Notes: generated from the sequence alone by a model not told the origin. A stretch of DNA of 64,000 nt from Flavobacteriaceae bacterium NBU2973 (GCA_026162565.1 JAOEIQ010000011.1:35153-99152); one strand, 5' to 3'; positions 1 to 9,093 are shown, counted from the first letter of the stretch. Numbers and translations are program-made.

Positions 1-95
1 AAATACTTTCAAAAGCCATTCCAAAAAATACGAAATGAGTAAAGTATAACGTTGCTTGAGTGAAGGTACTTATTTTTAACGTGATTTAGAAAGTT

Positions 96-103
96 TATAT
101 TTG
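96..103 (+). promoter_or_regulatory. Putative -7 element of the TPR gene
   Basis: TATATTTG matches the Bacteroidota -7 consensus TAnnTTTG and lies 20 bases before the ATG at 124. I found no convincing TTG -33 element at the expected distance, so this is a motif match only. Confidence 0.4.
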
Positions 104-123
104 TATTATCGACCCAATTACAT

Positions 124-1077
124 ATGAAAAAGTTTCTGTTTTTATTATTTCTACCTACTGTTATTTTAGGACAAAACCCATTTGATGAAGTAGAGCAATT
201 GTTTAGTAAGAAACAGTTTGTAAAAGCAGAAACTATTATAGCTAATTACGTTAAAGACAATCCTGAAAATTTAAAGGCTATAGAATTATTAGGTGATGCT
301 TATGGTCATCAAGAGAAATGGGACAAAGCTATAGAGCAATATCAAAAGTTAGTAGATAGTCAATCTAATAATGCTAATTTCCATTATAAGCTTGGAGGTT
401 CTCTTGGGATGAAAGCTTTGTCAGTAAGTAAGTTAAAAGCACTTGGGATTATTGGAGATGTAAAGCGTTCTTTTTTAAAAGCAGCAGAGTTGGATTCCAA
501 ACATATAGATGCTCGTTGGGCTTTAGTTGAGTTGTATATGCAACTCCCAGGAATAGTTGGAGGAAGTAAGAAGAAATCTATTAAATATGCTAATGAGTTA
601 GAAGCGCTGTCTAAAGTAGATGGTTATTTGGCTAAAGGTTATATATATGAGTATGATGATGAACCAGAACTAGCTGAAAGCTACTATAAAAAGGCAGTTA
701 AAGTTGGTGGTTCTGTTACTTGTTACAATAAGCTTTCTAATTTATATGAATCTCAAAATCAACCTGAAAAGGCAATTAGTACAATTGAGGAAGCTCAAAA
801 TAAACTGCAACGTAATGCCTTACATTATCAATTAGGAAAGATAAGTGCAGATTATAATATTCAGCTCGATAAAGGTGAAATGTGCTTAAAAACATTTGTG
901 AAAAATCATTCCGTTAAAGATGGTGTCCCGATTGAATGGGCTTATTACAGATTGGCACAAATATATAAGCATAGAAATAATAAAGAAGAAGCCTTAAGTT
1001 GGATAAATAAGGCACTCACCATTCGTTCTAATTTTAAACAAGCCCTAAAAGAAAAAAAGCTTATTCAAGCTTTATAA
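124..1077 (+). CDS. Exported tetratricopeptide-repeat protein
   Basis: 317 residues. It starts with a short Lys-plus-hydrophobic signal peptide ending near the Gly-Gln at residues 16-17, so the mature protein is probably periplasmic. Several TPR units follow (about residues 18-90, 120-220 and 270-310) with the usual Ala/Tyr/Pro spacing, for example around LLGDAYGHQEKWDKAIEQYQ and the closing EEALSWINKAL unit. TPR proteins are protein-binding scaffolds, and no enzymatic motif is present. It stands alone, about 100 bp before the TetR operon, and probably has its own transcript. The partner and pathway are unknown. Confidence 0.8.
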   Translation: MKKFLFLLFLPTVILGQNPFDEVEQLFSKKQFVKAETIIANYVKDNPENLKAIELLGDAYGHQEKWDKAIEQYQKLVDSQSNNANFHYKLGGSLGMKALSVSKLKALGIIGDVKRSFLKAAELDSKHIDARWALVELYMQLPGIVGGSKKKSIKYANELEALSKVDGYLAKGYIYEYDDEPELAESYYKKAVKVGGSVTCYNKLSNLYESQNQPEKAISTIEEAQNKLQRNALHYQLGKISADYNIQLDKGEMCLKTFVKNHSVKDGVPIEWAYYRLAQIYKHRNNKEEALSWINKALTIRSNFKQALKEKKLIQAL

Positions 1078-1139
1078 GTAACATTCCTGTTTTTTTTATC
1101 ATAAAGTTTTCTTAAAAATTACGCATTCATTTTCAAAAC

Positions 1140-1163
1140 TAATAGTAATACTATTATATTTGC
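1140..1163 (+). promoter_or_regulatory. Promoter with overlapping palindrome, candidate TetR operator
   Basis: Bases 1140-1156 form an inverted repeat with two perfect 8-bp arms around one central A (TAATAGTA-A-TACTATTA). It runs into the -7 element TATATTTGC at 1155-1163. Transcription would start about 12-14 bases before the ATG at 1182. A palindrome sitting on the -7 element directly before a TetR-family gene is the usual layout of an autoregulatory operator. The promoter assignment is a consensus match; the operator role is inference. Confidence 0.6.
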
Positions 1164-1181
1164 GCTGCAATAAATTAAAAT

Positions 1182-1868
1182 ATGATTAATTTACTTTCAA
1201 ATATAAAAATTTCGGTACCTGATAAAATTTATATCAAGGATCCAGAGTCGTCAAAATTAGGAAAGCGAATTATTGAACATAGTATAACACTTATAGATGA
1301 TATTGGCTTTGACAGCTTTACATTTAAAAAATTAGGATCAAAAATCGGCTCTAATGAAAGTTCTATTTACCGCTATTTCGAAAGTAAGCATAAGCTGCTA
1401 TTGTATTTAACATCTTGGTATTGGGCTTGGATAGAGTATCAGTTAGTATTTGCAACTCACAGTATACAGGATAAAGATGAAAAATTAAATAAGGCCATTG
1501 ATATTGTTACTAGAAAGATAAAAGAGGATAGGAATTTTACACATATTAATGAGGTTACCCTTAATCGAATAGTAATTAATGAGTATTCAAAGTCATATCT
1601 AACTAAAGAAGTCGATGAAGAAAATAAAAATGGATATTTCATAATTTACAAACGATTAGTAACTCGAATAAGAGATATGATACTAAATATTAATTCAAAC
1701 TATAAATATGCTTCAAGTTTAGCAAGTACAATTGTTGAAGGAGCATTACATCAACATTTTTTGAACAGTCATTTTAAGTCTATCACTGACTGTAATGACA
1801 ATAACATAACAGATTTCTTTAAATCTTTGACTTTTAAAGCAATAGAAATAAAAAACAATGATAGATAA
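1182..1868 (+). CDS. TetR/AcrR-family transcriptional regulator
   Basis: 228 residues. The N-terminal DNA-binding domain covers about residues 28-78: a helix, then the helix-turn-helix FTFKKLGSKIGSNESSIYRY and the FxSKxxLL segment typical of TetR proteins. The C-terminal part is the variable ligand-binding and dimerisation domain. The gene overlaps the ABC transporter gene by 11 bp (the transporter ATG lies at 1858), so the two are translated together. With the palindrome at 1140-1156 this suggests a repressor controlling its own operon with the downstream export genes. The inducer is unknown. Confidence 0.87.
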   Translation: MINLLSNIKISVPDKIYIKDPESSKLGKRIIEHSITLIDDIGFDSFTFKKLGSKIGSNESSIYRYFESKHKLLLYLTSWYWAWIEYQLVFATHSIQDKDEKLNKAIDIVTRKIKEDRNFTHINEVTLNRIVINEYSKSYLTKEVDEENKNGYFIIYKRLVTRIRDMILNINSNYKYASSLASTIVEGALHQHFLNSHFKSITDCNDNNITDFFKSLTFKAIEIKNNDR

Positions 1869-3519
1869 AAATAAATTATTGTCTCCTTGGCAACGCTTTC
1901 TAGGTATTTTAAAACTAGAAAAAAGAGATATCAAACAAGTTTTATTCTATGCTATATTCTCTGGTTTAGTAGCGCTTACTTTACCATTAGGAATTCAAGC
2001 GATAATAAATTTGATTCAAGGAGCCCAAGTAAGTACTTCTTGGATTGTTTTAGTGATACTAGTTACTCTAGGTGTAGTTTTCGTAGGTCTCTTGCAGCTG
2101 ATGCAAATGAGAATAATAGAAACAATACAACAGCGTATTTTTATGAGAGCGTCTTTTGAATTTACCTATCGCTTTCCAAAAATTAAAATGGATCAATTAC
2201 GTAATTATTATCCACCAGAATTAGCAAATCGTTTTTTTGACGTATTAAATATTCAAAAAGGTCTTGCTAAATTACTACTAGATGTGCCAGCTGCTGTATT
2301 ACAGGTTGTTTTTGCGTTGATACTACTATCCTTGTATCATCCATTCTTTATAGCCTTTGGTTTTTTATTAATATTTTTAATATATATAGTTTTCAAGTAC
2401 ACCATAATAAAGGGTATGGAGACTAGTTTATCGGAGTCTAAACAGAAGTATAAAGTTGCACATTGGATACAGGAAGTGGCAAGATCCATCAAAAGTTTTA
2501 AAATCTCAGGTAAAACTTCTATAGCACTCACTAAAAATGACTTGTTAGTTGATGATTACCTAAAAGCACGAGAAAGTCATTTTAAAATTTTAGTAATACA
2601 GTTTATCCAAATGATAGGCTTTAAAGTTATTGTTACTGCCGGGCTTTTAATAATTGGTGGACTATTAGTTTTAAATCAAGAGATGAATATTGGGCAGTTT
2701 GTAGCTGCAGAGATAATTATTTTATTAGTAATAACTTCTGTAGAAAAACTAATTCTCGGTTTAGAGTCATTTTATGATGTATTGACTTCACTAGAAAAAA
2801 TGGGTCAGGTAGTAGATAAAGAAATTGAGAGTCAAACAGGTGAAACTCCTTTATTTAATAAAGATTTTAATTTAGAATTTGATAAAGTTGGATATGAAGT
2901 TCCAGATAGGGAGACACCAATTTTAAATAATATTTCATTTTCTATTAGACCAAGTAGTAGAATTTTAGTTCAAGGAGAAAGTGGATCTGGTAAGTCTAGC
3001 TTATTAAGGCTTATAACAGGTATTATATCATCGACTAAAGGAAGTATTTATTTAAATGAAGTTAACATTAATAATTTATACCTTAATGAATATAGATCAA
3101 ATTTAGGATTATCACTATCCGAAGAAACACCTTTTGAAGGAACTATCAGAGAGAATATAACATTTGGTAACCCTGATATAACAGACGAGAATTTGAATGA
3201 GGTTGTAAAAAATGTTGGGCTTTCAGAGTTTTTAAAGAAAAGTGATAAAGGTTTAGATACTGTTTTATATCCAGAAGGAAAACAGATTTCATTTACAGTC
3301 GCTAAAAAAATAATATTAGCTAGGGCAATCGCTAAACAGCCTAAACTATTAATATTGGAAGAGCCATTAGAGCATTTTGAAATCAAAGAATCAGAAAGGT
3401 TAATTAAGTATTTGACCGATCCAAAAAAGCCTTGGGCTCTTATAGTAGTTAGCTTTAATCCTCAATGGGAAATTAATTGTACCAAAACAATTACATTAAA
3501 AAATGGTCAAATCGTTTAA
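1858..3519 (+). CDS. RTX-type ABC exporter with degenerate ATPase domain
   Basis: 553 residues. About residues 20-300 form a six-helix exporter membrane domain of the type I secretion (LapB/HlyB-like) type, without an N-terminal C39 peptidase domain. The nucleotide-binding domain starts near 335. Walker A (G373-ESGSGKS-S381) is intact. The Q-loop glutamine is replaced (about S421), the LSGGQ signature reads ISFTV (477-481), the Walker B aspartate is Glu501 with the next Glu502 kept, and the H-loop histidine is Phe533. The reading frame is open and codon use matches its neighbours, so this is not a simple pseudogene. It probably binds ATP with weak or no hydrolysis; that is inference. HlyD and TolC partners follow. 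Confidence 0.85.
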   Translation: MIDKNKLLSPWQRFLGILKLEKRDIKQVLFYAIFSGLVALTLPLGIQAIINLIQGAQVSTSWIVLVILVTLGVVFVGLLQLMQMRIIETIQQRIFMRASFEFTYRFPKIKMDQLRNYYPPELANRFFDVLNIQKGLAKLLLDVPAAVLQVVFALILLSLYHPFFIAFGFLLIFLIYIVFKYTIIKGMETSLSESKQKYKVAHWIQEVARSIKSFKISGKTSIALTKNDLLVDDYLKARESHFKILVIQFIQMIGFKVIVTAGLLIIGGLLVLNQEMNIGQFVAAEIIILLVITSVEKLILGLESFYDVLTSLEKMGQVVDKEIESQTGETPLFNKDFNLEFDKVGYEVPDRETPILNNISFSIRPSSRILVQGESGSGKSSLLRLITGIISSTKGSIYLNEVNINNLYLNEYRSNLGLSLSEETPFEGTIRENITFGNPDITDENLNEVVKNVGLSEFLKKSDKGLDTVLYPEGKQISFTVAKKIILARAIAKQPKLLILEEPLEHFEIKESERLIKYLTDPKKPWALIVVSFNPQWEINCTKTITLKNGQIV

Positions 3520-3531
3520 ATAACTTATTCT

Positions 3532-4881
3532 ATGTTAAATATTTCAAGAAATTCAGTTGGTAAACAATTAGATTTAAATAAATTTAAGTCTAGTACTCAT
3601 GTTTTTAACAAAGAATATTATCGTCATTTCAATCGGTTTTTACTTGCATTTGCTATTGTTTGTTTCATAATATTATTTCTTCCTTGGACACAAAATATTA
3701 GCGGAAGAGGTCAAGTAACAACTCTAACATTAGATCAAAGACCTCAAACCATTCAGTCTCCAATACCAGGTAGGATTGAAAAATGGTTTGTTCGAGAGGG
3801 AGATTCAGTTAAAAAAGGTGATACAATAATGAAAATTTCAGAGATTAAAAGTGAGTATTTTGATCCAAACCTTGTAGAAAGAACAGCAAAACAAAGAGAT
3901 GCTAAAGCTTTTGCAGTAGAATCTTATCAGGCTAAAGTTAAGGCACAAGATGTAAGAATTGGCGCCTTAAATAATGAACTAAAATTAAAACTAAAACAAG
4001 CTGAAAATAAATTAGTGCAATCTAAATTAAAAGTACAAAGTGATAGTATAGATTTTAAGGCAGCAAAAACTAATAACGATATTGCAAGCACAAAACTTAA
4101 ACGTGCTGAAGACTTATATTCAGATGGTTTTGTGGCTTTAAAAAACGTTGAGGATGCGAGATTGAAATTGCAAGAAACCCAAGCTAAATTAATATCACAA
4201 GAGGCTAAGTTGTTAGCTAGTAAAAATGATGTGATTAATGCCCAAGTAGAAATCTCAAGAGTTAGTGCCGAATATTCAGATAAAATATCTAAAGCTCAAA
4301 GCGATAAGTTTTCAGCACAATCTAGCCAGTTTGATACTGAAGCTCAAGTTAATAAATTAGAGAATGAATATTCTAATTATAAAATGCGAAATAGCCTTCA
4401 ATATGTTACTGCTCCACAAGATGGTTATATTAATAAAGCGCTAAGAGGTGGTCTTGGGCAAACTTTTAAAGAGGGAGAATCTTTAGTAGGAATTATGCCT
4501 GTAAAAGTAGATTTGGCAGTAGAAACTTTTGTTAGGCCTTTAGATCTGCCTTTAATTCATATTGGAGAAAAAGTTCGTGTTCAGTTTGATGGATGGCCAG
4601 CAATAGTATTTAGTGGTTGGCCTAATGTATCGTATGGTACCTATGGTGCAAAAGTAGTAGCTATAGAGAACTTTATTAGTGACAATGGCAAGTTTAGAGT
4701 TTTGTTAGCGCCAGATAAAGAGGATCATGAATGGCCAAAAGACTTAAGAGCTGGTTCAGGAGCTTATACATTAGCATTACTAGAAGATGTACCAATTTGG
4801 TATGAGTTATGGAGACAATTAAATGGATTCCCGCCAAATTACTACCAACCACAAACTACAAGTAAAACTGCTAAAAAATAA
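3532..4881 (+). CDS. HlyD-family periplasmic adaptor (membrane fusion protein)
   Basis: 449 residues. A cytoplasmic N-terminus of about 30 residues is followed by one membrane helix (about 33-50). A lipoyl/biotinyl-like half-motif follows (QSPIPGRIEKWFVREGDSVK, about 75-95), then a long Lys/Glu/Gln/Ala coiled-coil hairpin (about 115-280), the second lipoyl half (APQDGYINKAL, about 295-310) and a beta-barrel domain. In type I secretion such proteins connect the inner membrane ABC protein to the outer membrane duct. It starts 12 bp after the ABC gene and ends 3 bp before the TolC-like gene. Confidence 0.88.
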   Translation: MLNISRNSVGKQLDLNKFKSSTHVFNKEYYRHFNRFLLAFAIVCFIILFLPWTQNISGRGQVTTLTLDQRPQTIQSPIPGRIEKWFVREGDSVKKGDTIMKISEIKSEYFDPNLVERTAKQRDAKAFAVESYQAKVKAQDVRIGALNNELKLKLKQAENKLVQSKLKVQSDSIDFKAAKTNNDIASTKLKRAEDLYSDGFVALKNVEDARLKLQETQAKLISQEAKLLASKNDVINAQVEISRVSAEYSDKISKAQSDKFSAQSSQFDTEAQVNKLENEYSNYKMRNSLQYVTAPQDGYINKALRGGLGQTFKEGESLVGIMPVKVDLAVETFVRPLDLPLIHIGEKVRVQFDGWPAIVFSGWPNVSYGTYGAKVVAIENFISDNGKFRVLLAPDKEDHEWPKDLRAGSGAYTLALLEDVPIWYELWRQLNGFPPNYYQPQTTSKTAKK

Positions 4882-4884
4882 CAA

Positions 4885-6288
4885 ATGAAAGCATTACAGA
4901 CACTCATTTTTATTTTTATCACATCAATAGTATCATCACAAAATCAGGATATCAATTCTGTTCTAGGTTTTGATGAGTATTTAGGTTATGTAAAGCAATT
5001 TCATCCTATAGTAAAACAAGCCAATTTAATTATAGATGAAAGCCAAGCAAAACTCATGAAATCTAGAGGTGCTTTTGATCCTAAAGTTGAAGTTGATTAT
5101 GAAAGAAAAAAATTCAAGAATACCGAATACTTTGATCGATTAAATGGAATTTTTAAAATCCCTACATGGTTTGGAGTAGAGTTAAAAGGTACTTTTGAAC
5201 AAAATTCAGGAGACTTTTTAAATCCAGAAGCTTTTGTGCCTAATGATGGATTATATTCCGCAGGACTTGCAGTACCTCTAGCTGAAGGCTTACTAATTAA
5301 TGATAGAATGGCCTCTTTAAAACAAGCAAGGTTATTTACAGAGCAAGCAAAAGCTGATCGTGATATTTTGGTTAACACCATATTATTTGATGCCTCTTTA
5401 GTTTATTTTAAATGGCTACAAGCGTATAATGAGCTGTTACTTTTTGAAAGTTTTTTAACCAATGCTGAATTACGATTTAAAGGTGTAGAGAGAGGAGCTG
5501 AAGTAGGTGAAAATGCACAAATTGATGTTGTAGAGGCAAGAATTGCAGTAAATAATAGAAAGTTAAGTCTAGAAAAATCTAAAGTCAAACTTATCAAGGC
5601 TTCATTAGAATTATCAGGTTTTTTATGGCTTGATAATAACATACCTGTAGAATTACAACCAGATATTATTCCTGATATTAATAGTGAACCAATCGTTGAC
5701 GGGATTTTTAATATCAATCAAATTCAAACAGAGAATCTAACAATAGATACACATCCAAAACTATTATCTTTAGATTATAAAATAAAGAGTTTAGAAGTAG
5801 ACAGGAGATTAAAAGCAAATCGCTTATTGCCAACTATAGATTTAGAGTATAACTTTTTAACTGAAGATCCAGATATATCCAGATCATTTAATACAGCAAC
5901 CTATAAAAGTGGATTAAATATAAGCTTCCCATTATTTTTAAGAAAAGAAAGAGGCGATTTAAAACTAGCGAAATTAAAAGTACAAGATGTAAATTTTGAA
6001 AGGGATGCTACGCGAGTAACGCTCGAAAACAAAATTAATGCGTTGAGGCAAGAACTGGATTCGTATGTTCTGCAAAATGATATTACTGATAAAATGGTTC
6101 AAGACTATACTAGAATGCTTGAAGCTGAAGAGCGAAAGTTTCAATTAGGAGAAAGCTCATTATTTCTTGTAAACTCTCGAGAGTCAAAACTAATAGACAG
6201 TCAGTTAAAGGCGATAGAGCTTCAAAACAAGTTTTTTAGTACCAAGGCAAAGCTCTTTAATAGTTTAGCTATTAATCCAAATTTATAA
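4885..6288 (+). CDS. TolC-family outer membrane efflux/secretion protein
   Basis: 467 residues. A signal peptide ends near the Ser-Ser-Gln at residues 17-19. The rest has the two-fold repeat of TolC proteins: two long coiled-coil helical segments (about 155-250 and 355-460) separated by beta strands that form the outer membrane barrel. It is the last gene of the TetR-ABC-HlyD-TolC operon and would provide the exit duct. A dedicated TolC next to an ABC and HlyD pair points to secretion or export of a specific substrate; none is recognisable in the window. Confidence 0.88.
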   Translation: MKALQTLIFIFITSIVSSQNQDINSVLGFDEYLGYVKQFHPIVKQANLIIDESQAKLMKSRGAFDPKVEVDYERKKFKNTEYFDRLNGIFKIPTWFGVELKGTFEQNSGDFLNPEAFVPNDGLYSAGLAVPLAEGLLINDRMASLKQARLFTEQAKADRDILVNTILFDASLVYFKWLQAYNELLLFESFLTNAELRFKGVERGAEVGENAQIDVVEARIAVNNRKLSLEKSKVKLIKASLELSGFLWLDNNIPVELQPDIIPDINSEPIVDGIFNINQIQTENLTIDTHPKLLSLDYKIKSLEVDRRLKANRLLPTIDLEYNFLTEDPDISRSFNTATYKSGLNISFPLFLRKERGDLKLAKLKVQDVNFERDATRVTLENKINALRQELDSYVLQNDITDKMVQDYTRMLEAEERKFQLGESSLFLVNSRESKLIDSQLKAIELQNKFFSTKAKLFNSLAINPNL

Positions 6289-6326
6289 TACTAATTAGTA
6301 TCTTTAATGGCTCATAAAATAAGTAT

Positions 6327-7682
6327 ATGAATGTACATTTTATAGCTATTGGTGGAGCAGCAATGCATAATCTAGCTTTAGCTCTTCACAATAAAGGTTA
6401 TCAAGTTACAGGAAGTGACGATACTATTTTTGATCCCTCAAAATCTAGATTAGCAGCTAAAGGATTATTACCAGAAACTTTTGGTTGGTTTCCTGAAAAA
6501 ATCACTACAGGTTTAGATGCTATTGTTTTAGGTATGCATGCAAAAGCAGATAACCCTGAGTTGCTTAAAGCTCAAGAACTAGATTTGCAAATATATAGCT
6601 ATCCAGAATTTTTATATGAGCAATCTAAACACAAAACTAGAGTCGTAATTGGTGGAAGTCATGGTAAAACTACAATAACGTCCATGATTTTACATGTTAT
6701 GCATTACCATGATCGAGATGTAGATTATATGGTTGGCGCACAACTTGAAGGTTTTGATGTCATGGTAAAATTGACTGATGATAACGACTTTATTGTTTTA
6801 GAAGGTGATGAGTATTTAAGCTCTCCTATTGATAGAAGGCCAAAATTCCATTTATATAAACCTAATATTGCTTTGTTAAGTGGAATTGCTTGGGATCATA
6901 TTAACGTGTTTCCAACCTATGAAAATTATGTAGAACAGTTTAGCATTTTTGTAGATAGTATTGTTCGTGGCGGAAGCATTAATTATAATGAAGAGGATTT
7001 AGAGGTCAAGCGAGTAGTGGAAGCTTCAGAAAATACTATCAGAAAATTAGCTTATCAAACACCAAATTATCATGTAGAGAATGGACAAACTCTTCTTGAA
7101 ACCTCTGAAGGTGATTTACCAATAGAAGTTTTTGGTAAGCATAATTTAAACAATCTTGCAGGAGCAAAATGGATTTGCCAGCACATGGGAATTGATGAAG
7201 ATGATTTCTATGAAGCTATTTCCACTTTTAAAGGTGCTAGTAAGCGATTAGAAAAAATAGCAGAAAGCCAAACAAGTGTTGCTTATAAAGATTTTGCACA
7301 CTCACCAAGTAAAGTAGAAGCTACAACCAAAGCTGTTAAGGAACAATACCAAAACAGACAACTAGTTGCTTGTTTAGAATTACATACCTATTCTAGTTTA
7401 AATGCCGAGTTTTTAAAAGAATATAAAGGTGCTTTAGATGCTGCAGACACAGCAGTTGTATTTTACTCACCACATGCTGTAGAAATTAAAAAGTTAGAAG
7501 AAGTGACTAAAGAACAAATTGCTCAAGCTTTTCAACGAGACGACTTACTAATTTACACCAATCCAGAGGAGTTTAAGCAATTTTTATTCTCTCAAAATTT
7601 TAATAATAAAGCCTTGCTCTTAATGAGTTCTGGTAATTATGGAGGTTTAGATTTTGATGAGGTAAAAGGTTTGATTAAGTAG
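6327..7682 (+). CDS. mpl: UDP-N-acetylmuramate:tripeptide ligase (Mpl)
   Basis: 451 residues, the usual length for Mpl. It joins L-Ala-gamma-D-Glu-meso-DAP recovered from old cell wall to UDP-MurNAc in the cytoplasm, a peptidoglycan recycling step. Visible motifs are the N-terminal Rossmann-like start (HFIAIGGAAMHNLA), the Mur-ligase ATP loop GSHGKTT with K114-T115, and the acidic EGDEY segment that binds the metal. The related enzyme is MurC; the IGGAAMHNLA start and the substrate-region sequence favour Mpl. It converges with the small gene at 7675-7965 with an 8-bp overlap. Confidence 0.85.
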   Translation: MNVHFIAIGGAAMHNLALALHNKGYQVTGSDDTIFDPSKSRLAAKGLLPETFGWFPEKITTGLDAIVLGMHAKADNPELLKAQELDLQIYSYPEFLYEQSKHKTRVVIGGSHGKTTITSMILHVMHYHDRDVDYMVGAQLEGFDVMVKLTDDNDFIVLEGDEYLSSPIDRRPKFHLYKPNIALLSGIAWDHINVFPTYENYVEQFSIFVDSIVRGGSINYNEEDLEVKRVVEASENTIRKLAYQTPNYHVENGQTLLETSEGDLPIEVFGKHNLNNLAGAKWICQHMGIDEDDFYEAISTFKGASKRLEKIAESQTSVAYKDFAHSPSKVEATTKAVKEQYQNRQLVACLELHTYSSLNAEFLKEYKGALDAADTAVVFYSPHAVEIKKLEEVTKEQIAQAFQRDDLLIYTNPEEFKQFLFSQNFNNKALLLMSSGNYGGLDFDEVKGLIK

Positions 7683-7965
7683 TTTCTAAATATAAGAGTA
7701 ATAAGTAAATCGATCCGAAAATTAATAACATCTTAAATAACCAACCAACTATAGCATTTTTAGTTACATTTTTTTCGTTATAAAACACCTCGAATTTCTT
7801 TTGGCCTAAAAAAAAGATATATCTAATAATAGCGCCAAACCAAATAGAAGTATAAAATGCGCTACCTCCATATCTTGCCCAACCATTGTTGTTTTCTTTT
7901 GTATTTACTTCTTTATTTTGATCCAAAATGAGAACGTTTACTTCATTAGTAATCGAAATACACAT
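7675..7965 (-). CDS. Small membrane protein of unknown function
   Basis: 96 residues. The first 30 residues are polar; two hydrophobic segments follow (about residues 35-54 and 70-94), consistent with two membrane helices. I do not recognise the family. It lies 28 bp downstream of the PaiB-like gene on the same strand, so it may be the last gene of that transcript, and its end overlaps the end of mpl by 8 bp. An in-frame ATG, sensible membrane topology and position support it being real; function is unknown. Confidence 0.6.
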   Translation of the reverse strand: MCISITNEVNVLILDQNKEVNTKENNNGWARYGGSAFYTSIWFGAIIRYIFFLGQKKFEVFYNEKNVTKNAIVGWLFKMLLIFGSIYLLLLYLETT

Positions 7966-7993
7966 TTTGTTACATAATACTATAACTATACAA

Positions 7994-8590
7994 TTAAAAC
8001 ACCTTATCTAAAAACACTTTAATACTTTCTTGGTTAGCTCGTATTAATTCAGCTCTGGCGTTTTCTGTGTCTTTTGCTTTCTTATCTTGAGAGAGTTTAA
8101 ATTTTCCTTCCCAATCGGTTATTGTAATTTCAAACATTTCTATATAGTTGAGATTACCAATCATTCGCTGATTATCAGCATCTAAAACATACTTATGGTC
8201 TGGAGCTTCTAAAAATTCTGTCATCTCTATTAAAGATTGTTTTAAAGCTTCTTTACTTTCTATACGTTTAACAGTTCCTTTTAAATGTACTTTTATATAA
8301 TTCCAAGTTGGTAATTGCGTAGTTGTATAAACACTCGGCGAAATATAACATTGCGGTCCAGAAAAAATTATGGTTACCTCATTATTATCTCTCATTAAAT
8401 CTGCTTGAGGATTGTAAATATCTATATGACCAATTAGTTTTTCTTCATGATTATAAATTAATGGTAAGTGCGTAATTAGAGGTTTATTATCTTTAACAGA
8501 AATAACGGTTGCCAAAGGATAGGTTTTAATGACATCAATCATGTGATTTATGTTGTCATCTTGGTGATGTTTTGGAGGATACTTCATCAT
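7994..8590 (-). CDS. PaiB-like FMN-binding protein
   Basis: 198 residues. The sequence matches the PaiB family with its split-barrel flavin-binding fold: an N-terminal MKYPPKHHQDD start, the TVISVKDNKPLITHLPL strand pair, and the hallmark YISPSVY...LPTWNY segment near residues 83-100. PaiB was described as an FMN-binding negative regulator in Bacillus, but many relatives are simply flavin-binding proteins. Its ATG overlaps the stop codon of the upstream gene (ATGA at 8590-8587), so translation is coupled. A second ATG directly follows the first and could be the real start. Confidence 0.83.
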   Translation of the reverse strand: MMKYPPKHHQDDNINHMIDVIKTYPLATVISVKDNKPLITHLPLIYNHEEKLIGHIDIYNPQADLMRDNNEVTIIFSGPQCYISPSVYTTTQLPTWNYIKVHLKGTVKRIESKEALKQSLIEMTEFLEAPDHKYVLDADNQRMIGNLNYIEMFEITITDWEGKFKLSQDKKAKDTENARAELIRANQESIKVFLDKVF

Positions 8591-9039
8591 ACTCCAAATT
8601 GTGTTAGATGATGATCTAAATGTTTATACTGCATTTTGCCCCATTGCTCTGTAGTGAATTTTCCGAATAAAGGATGAGGAGGCCAATTTGTGTCATACTT
8701 TCTATCTGAAAAATCTTTGATGGTAGAAATCAGTTTTTCCTTTTCGGTAACAAACACTTGCTTATCAGTAACTCTAAATTGCCTTGGAGTATCTAGATTT
8801 TTTTTCCAAGGCTTATCGTTATACATAAGTGGCTTAAAAGCTTTAAAAATTAATTTTTTGAAGAAACCTATGTTAGTATCAAGCTCTAATTTACCATTGG
8901 CAGCTTCTAAAGGTAATTGGCAATGCTTAAACATTTGGTCTACTGTCATTTTTCCCCAATTAGGTTGCGAACTTTCATTAAGATTATTTATTCTGCTAAA
9001 TATCTCATCTTGAGTATCTTGATTAAAGAGTGATTGCAT
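8587..9039 (-). CDS. DinB-superfamily DUF1569 protein
   Basis: 150 residues. The sequence has the DUF1569 pattern: SQPNWGKMTVDQMFKHCQ near residues 25-42 and a C-terminal HPLFGKFTTEQWGKMQYKHLDHHL. The spaced histidines of a DinB-like four-helix bundle (about His37, His120, His138 and the HH near 141) could bind a metal. Function is unknown. It is the first gene of a three-gene minus-strand cluster, coupled by ATGA overlap to the PaiB-like gene, and diverges from radC across a 54-bp gap. Confidence 0.78.
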   Translation of the reverse strand: MQSLFNQDTQDEIFSRINNLNESSQPNWGKMTVDQMFKHCQLPLEAANGKLELDTNIGFFKKLIFKAFKPLMYNDKPWKKNLDTPRQFRVTDKQVFVTEKEKLISTIKDFSDRKYDTNWPPHPLFGKFTTEQWGKMQYKHLDHHLTQFGV

Positions 9040-9093
9040 GATGAATTTTGATTTTAAATTGCACTAGAAATTTACAATTTTTATCTTTATTGC

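Noticed and set aside
1..19. Possible start of a minus-strand gene running off the left edge (ATG at 19-17, reading Met-Ala-Phe-Glu-Ser-Ile).
   Set aside because: Only six codons are visible and no promoter or family signature can be tested; too little to call.
1858..3519. Pseudogene call for the ABC transporter.
   Set aside because: The frame is intact over 553 codons, Walker A and the catalytic Glu502 are kept, and partners are intact; loss of motifs alone does not prove decay.
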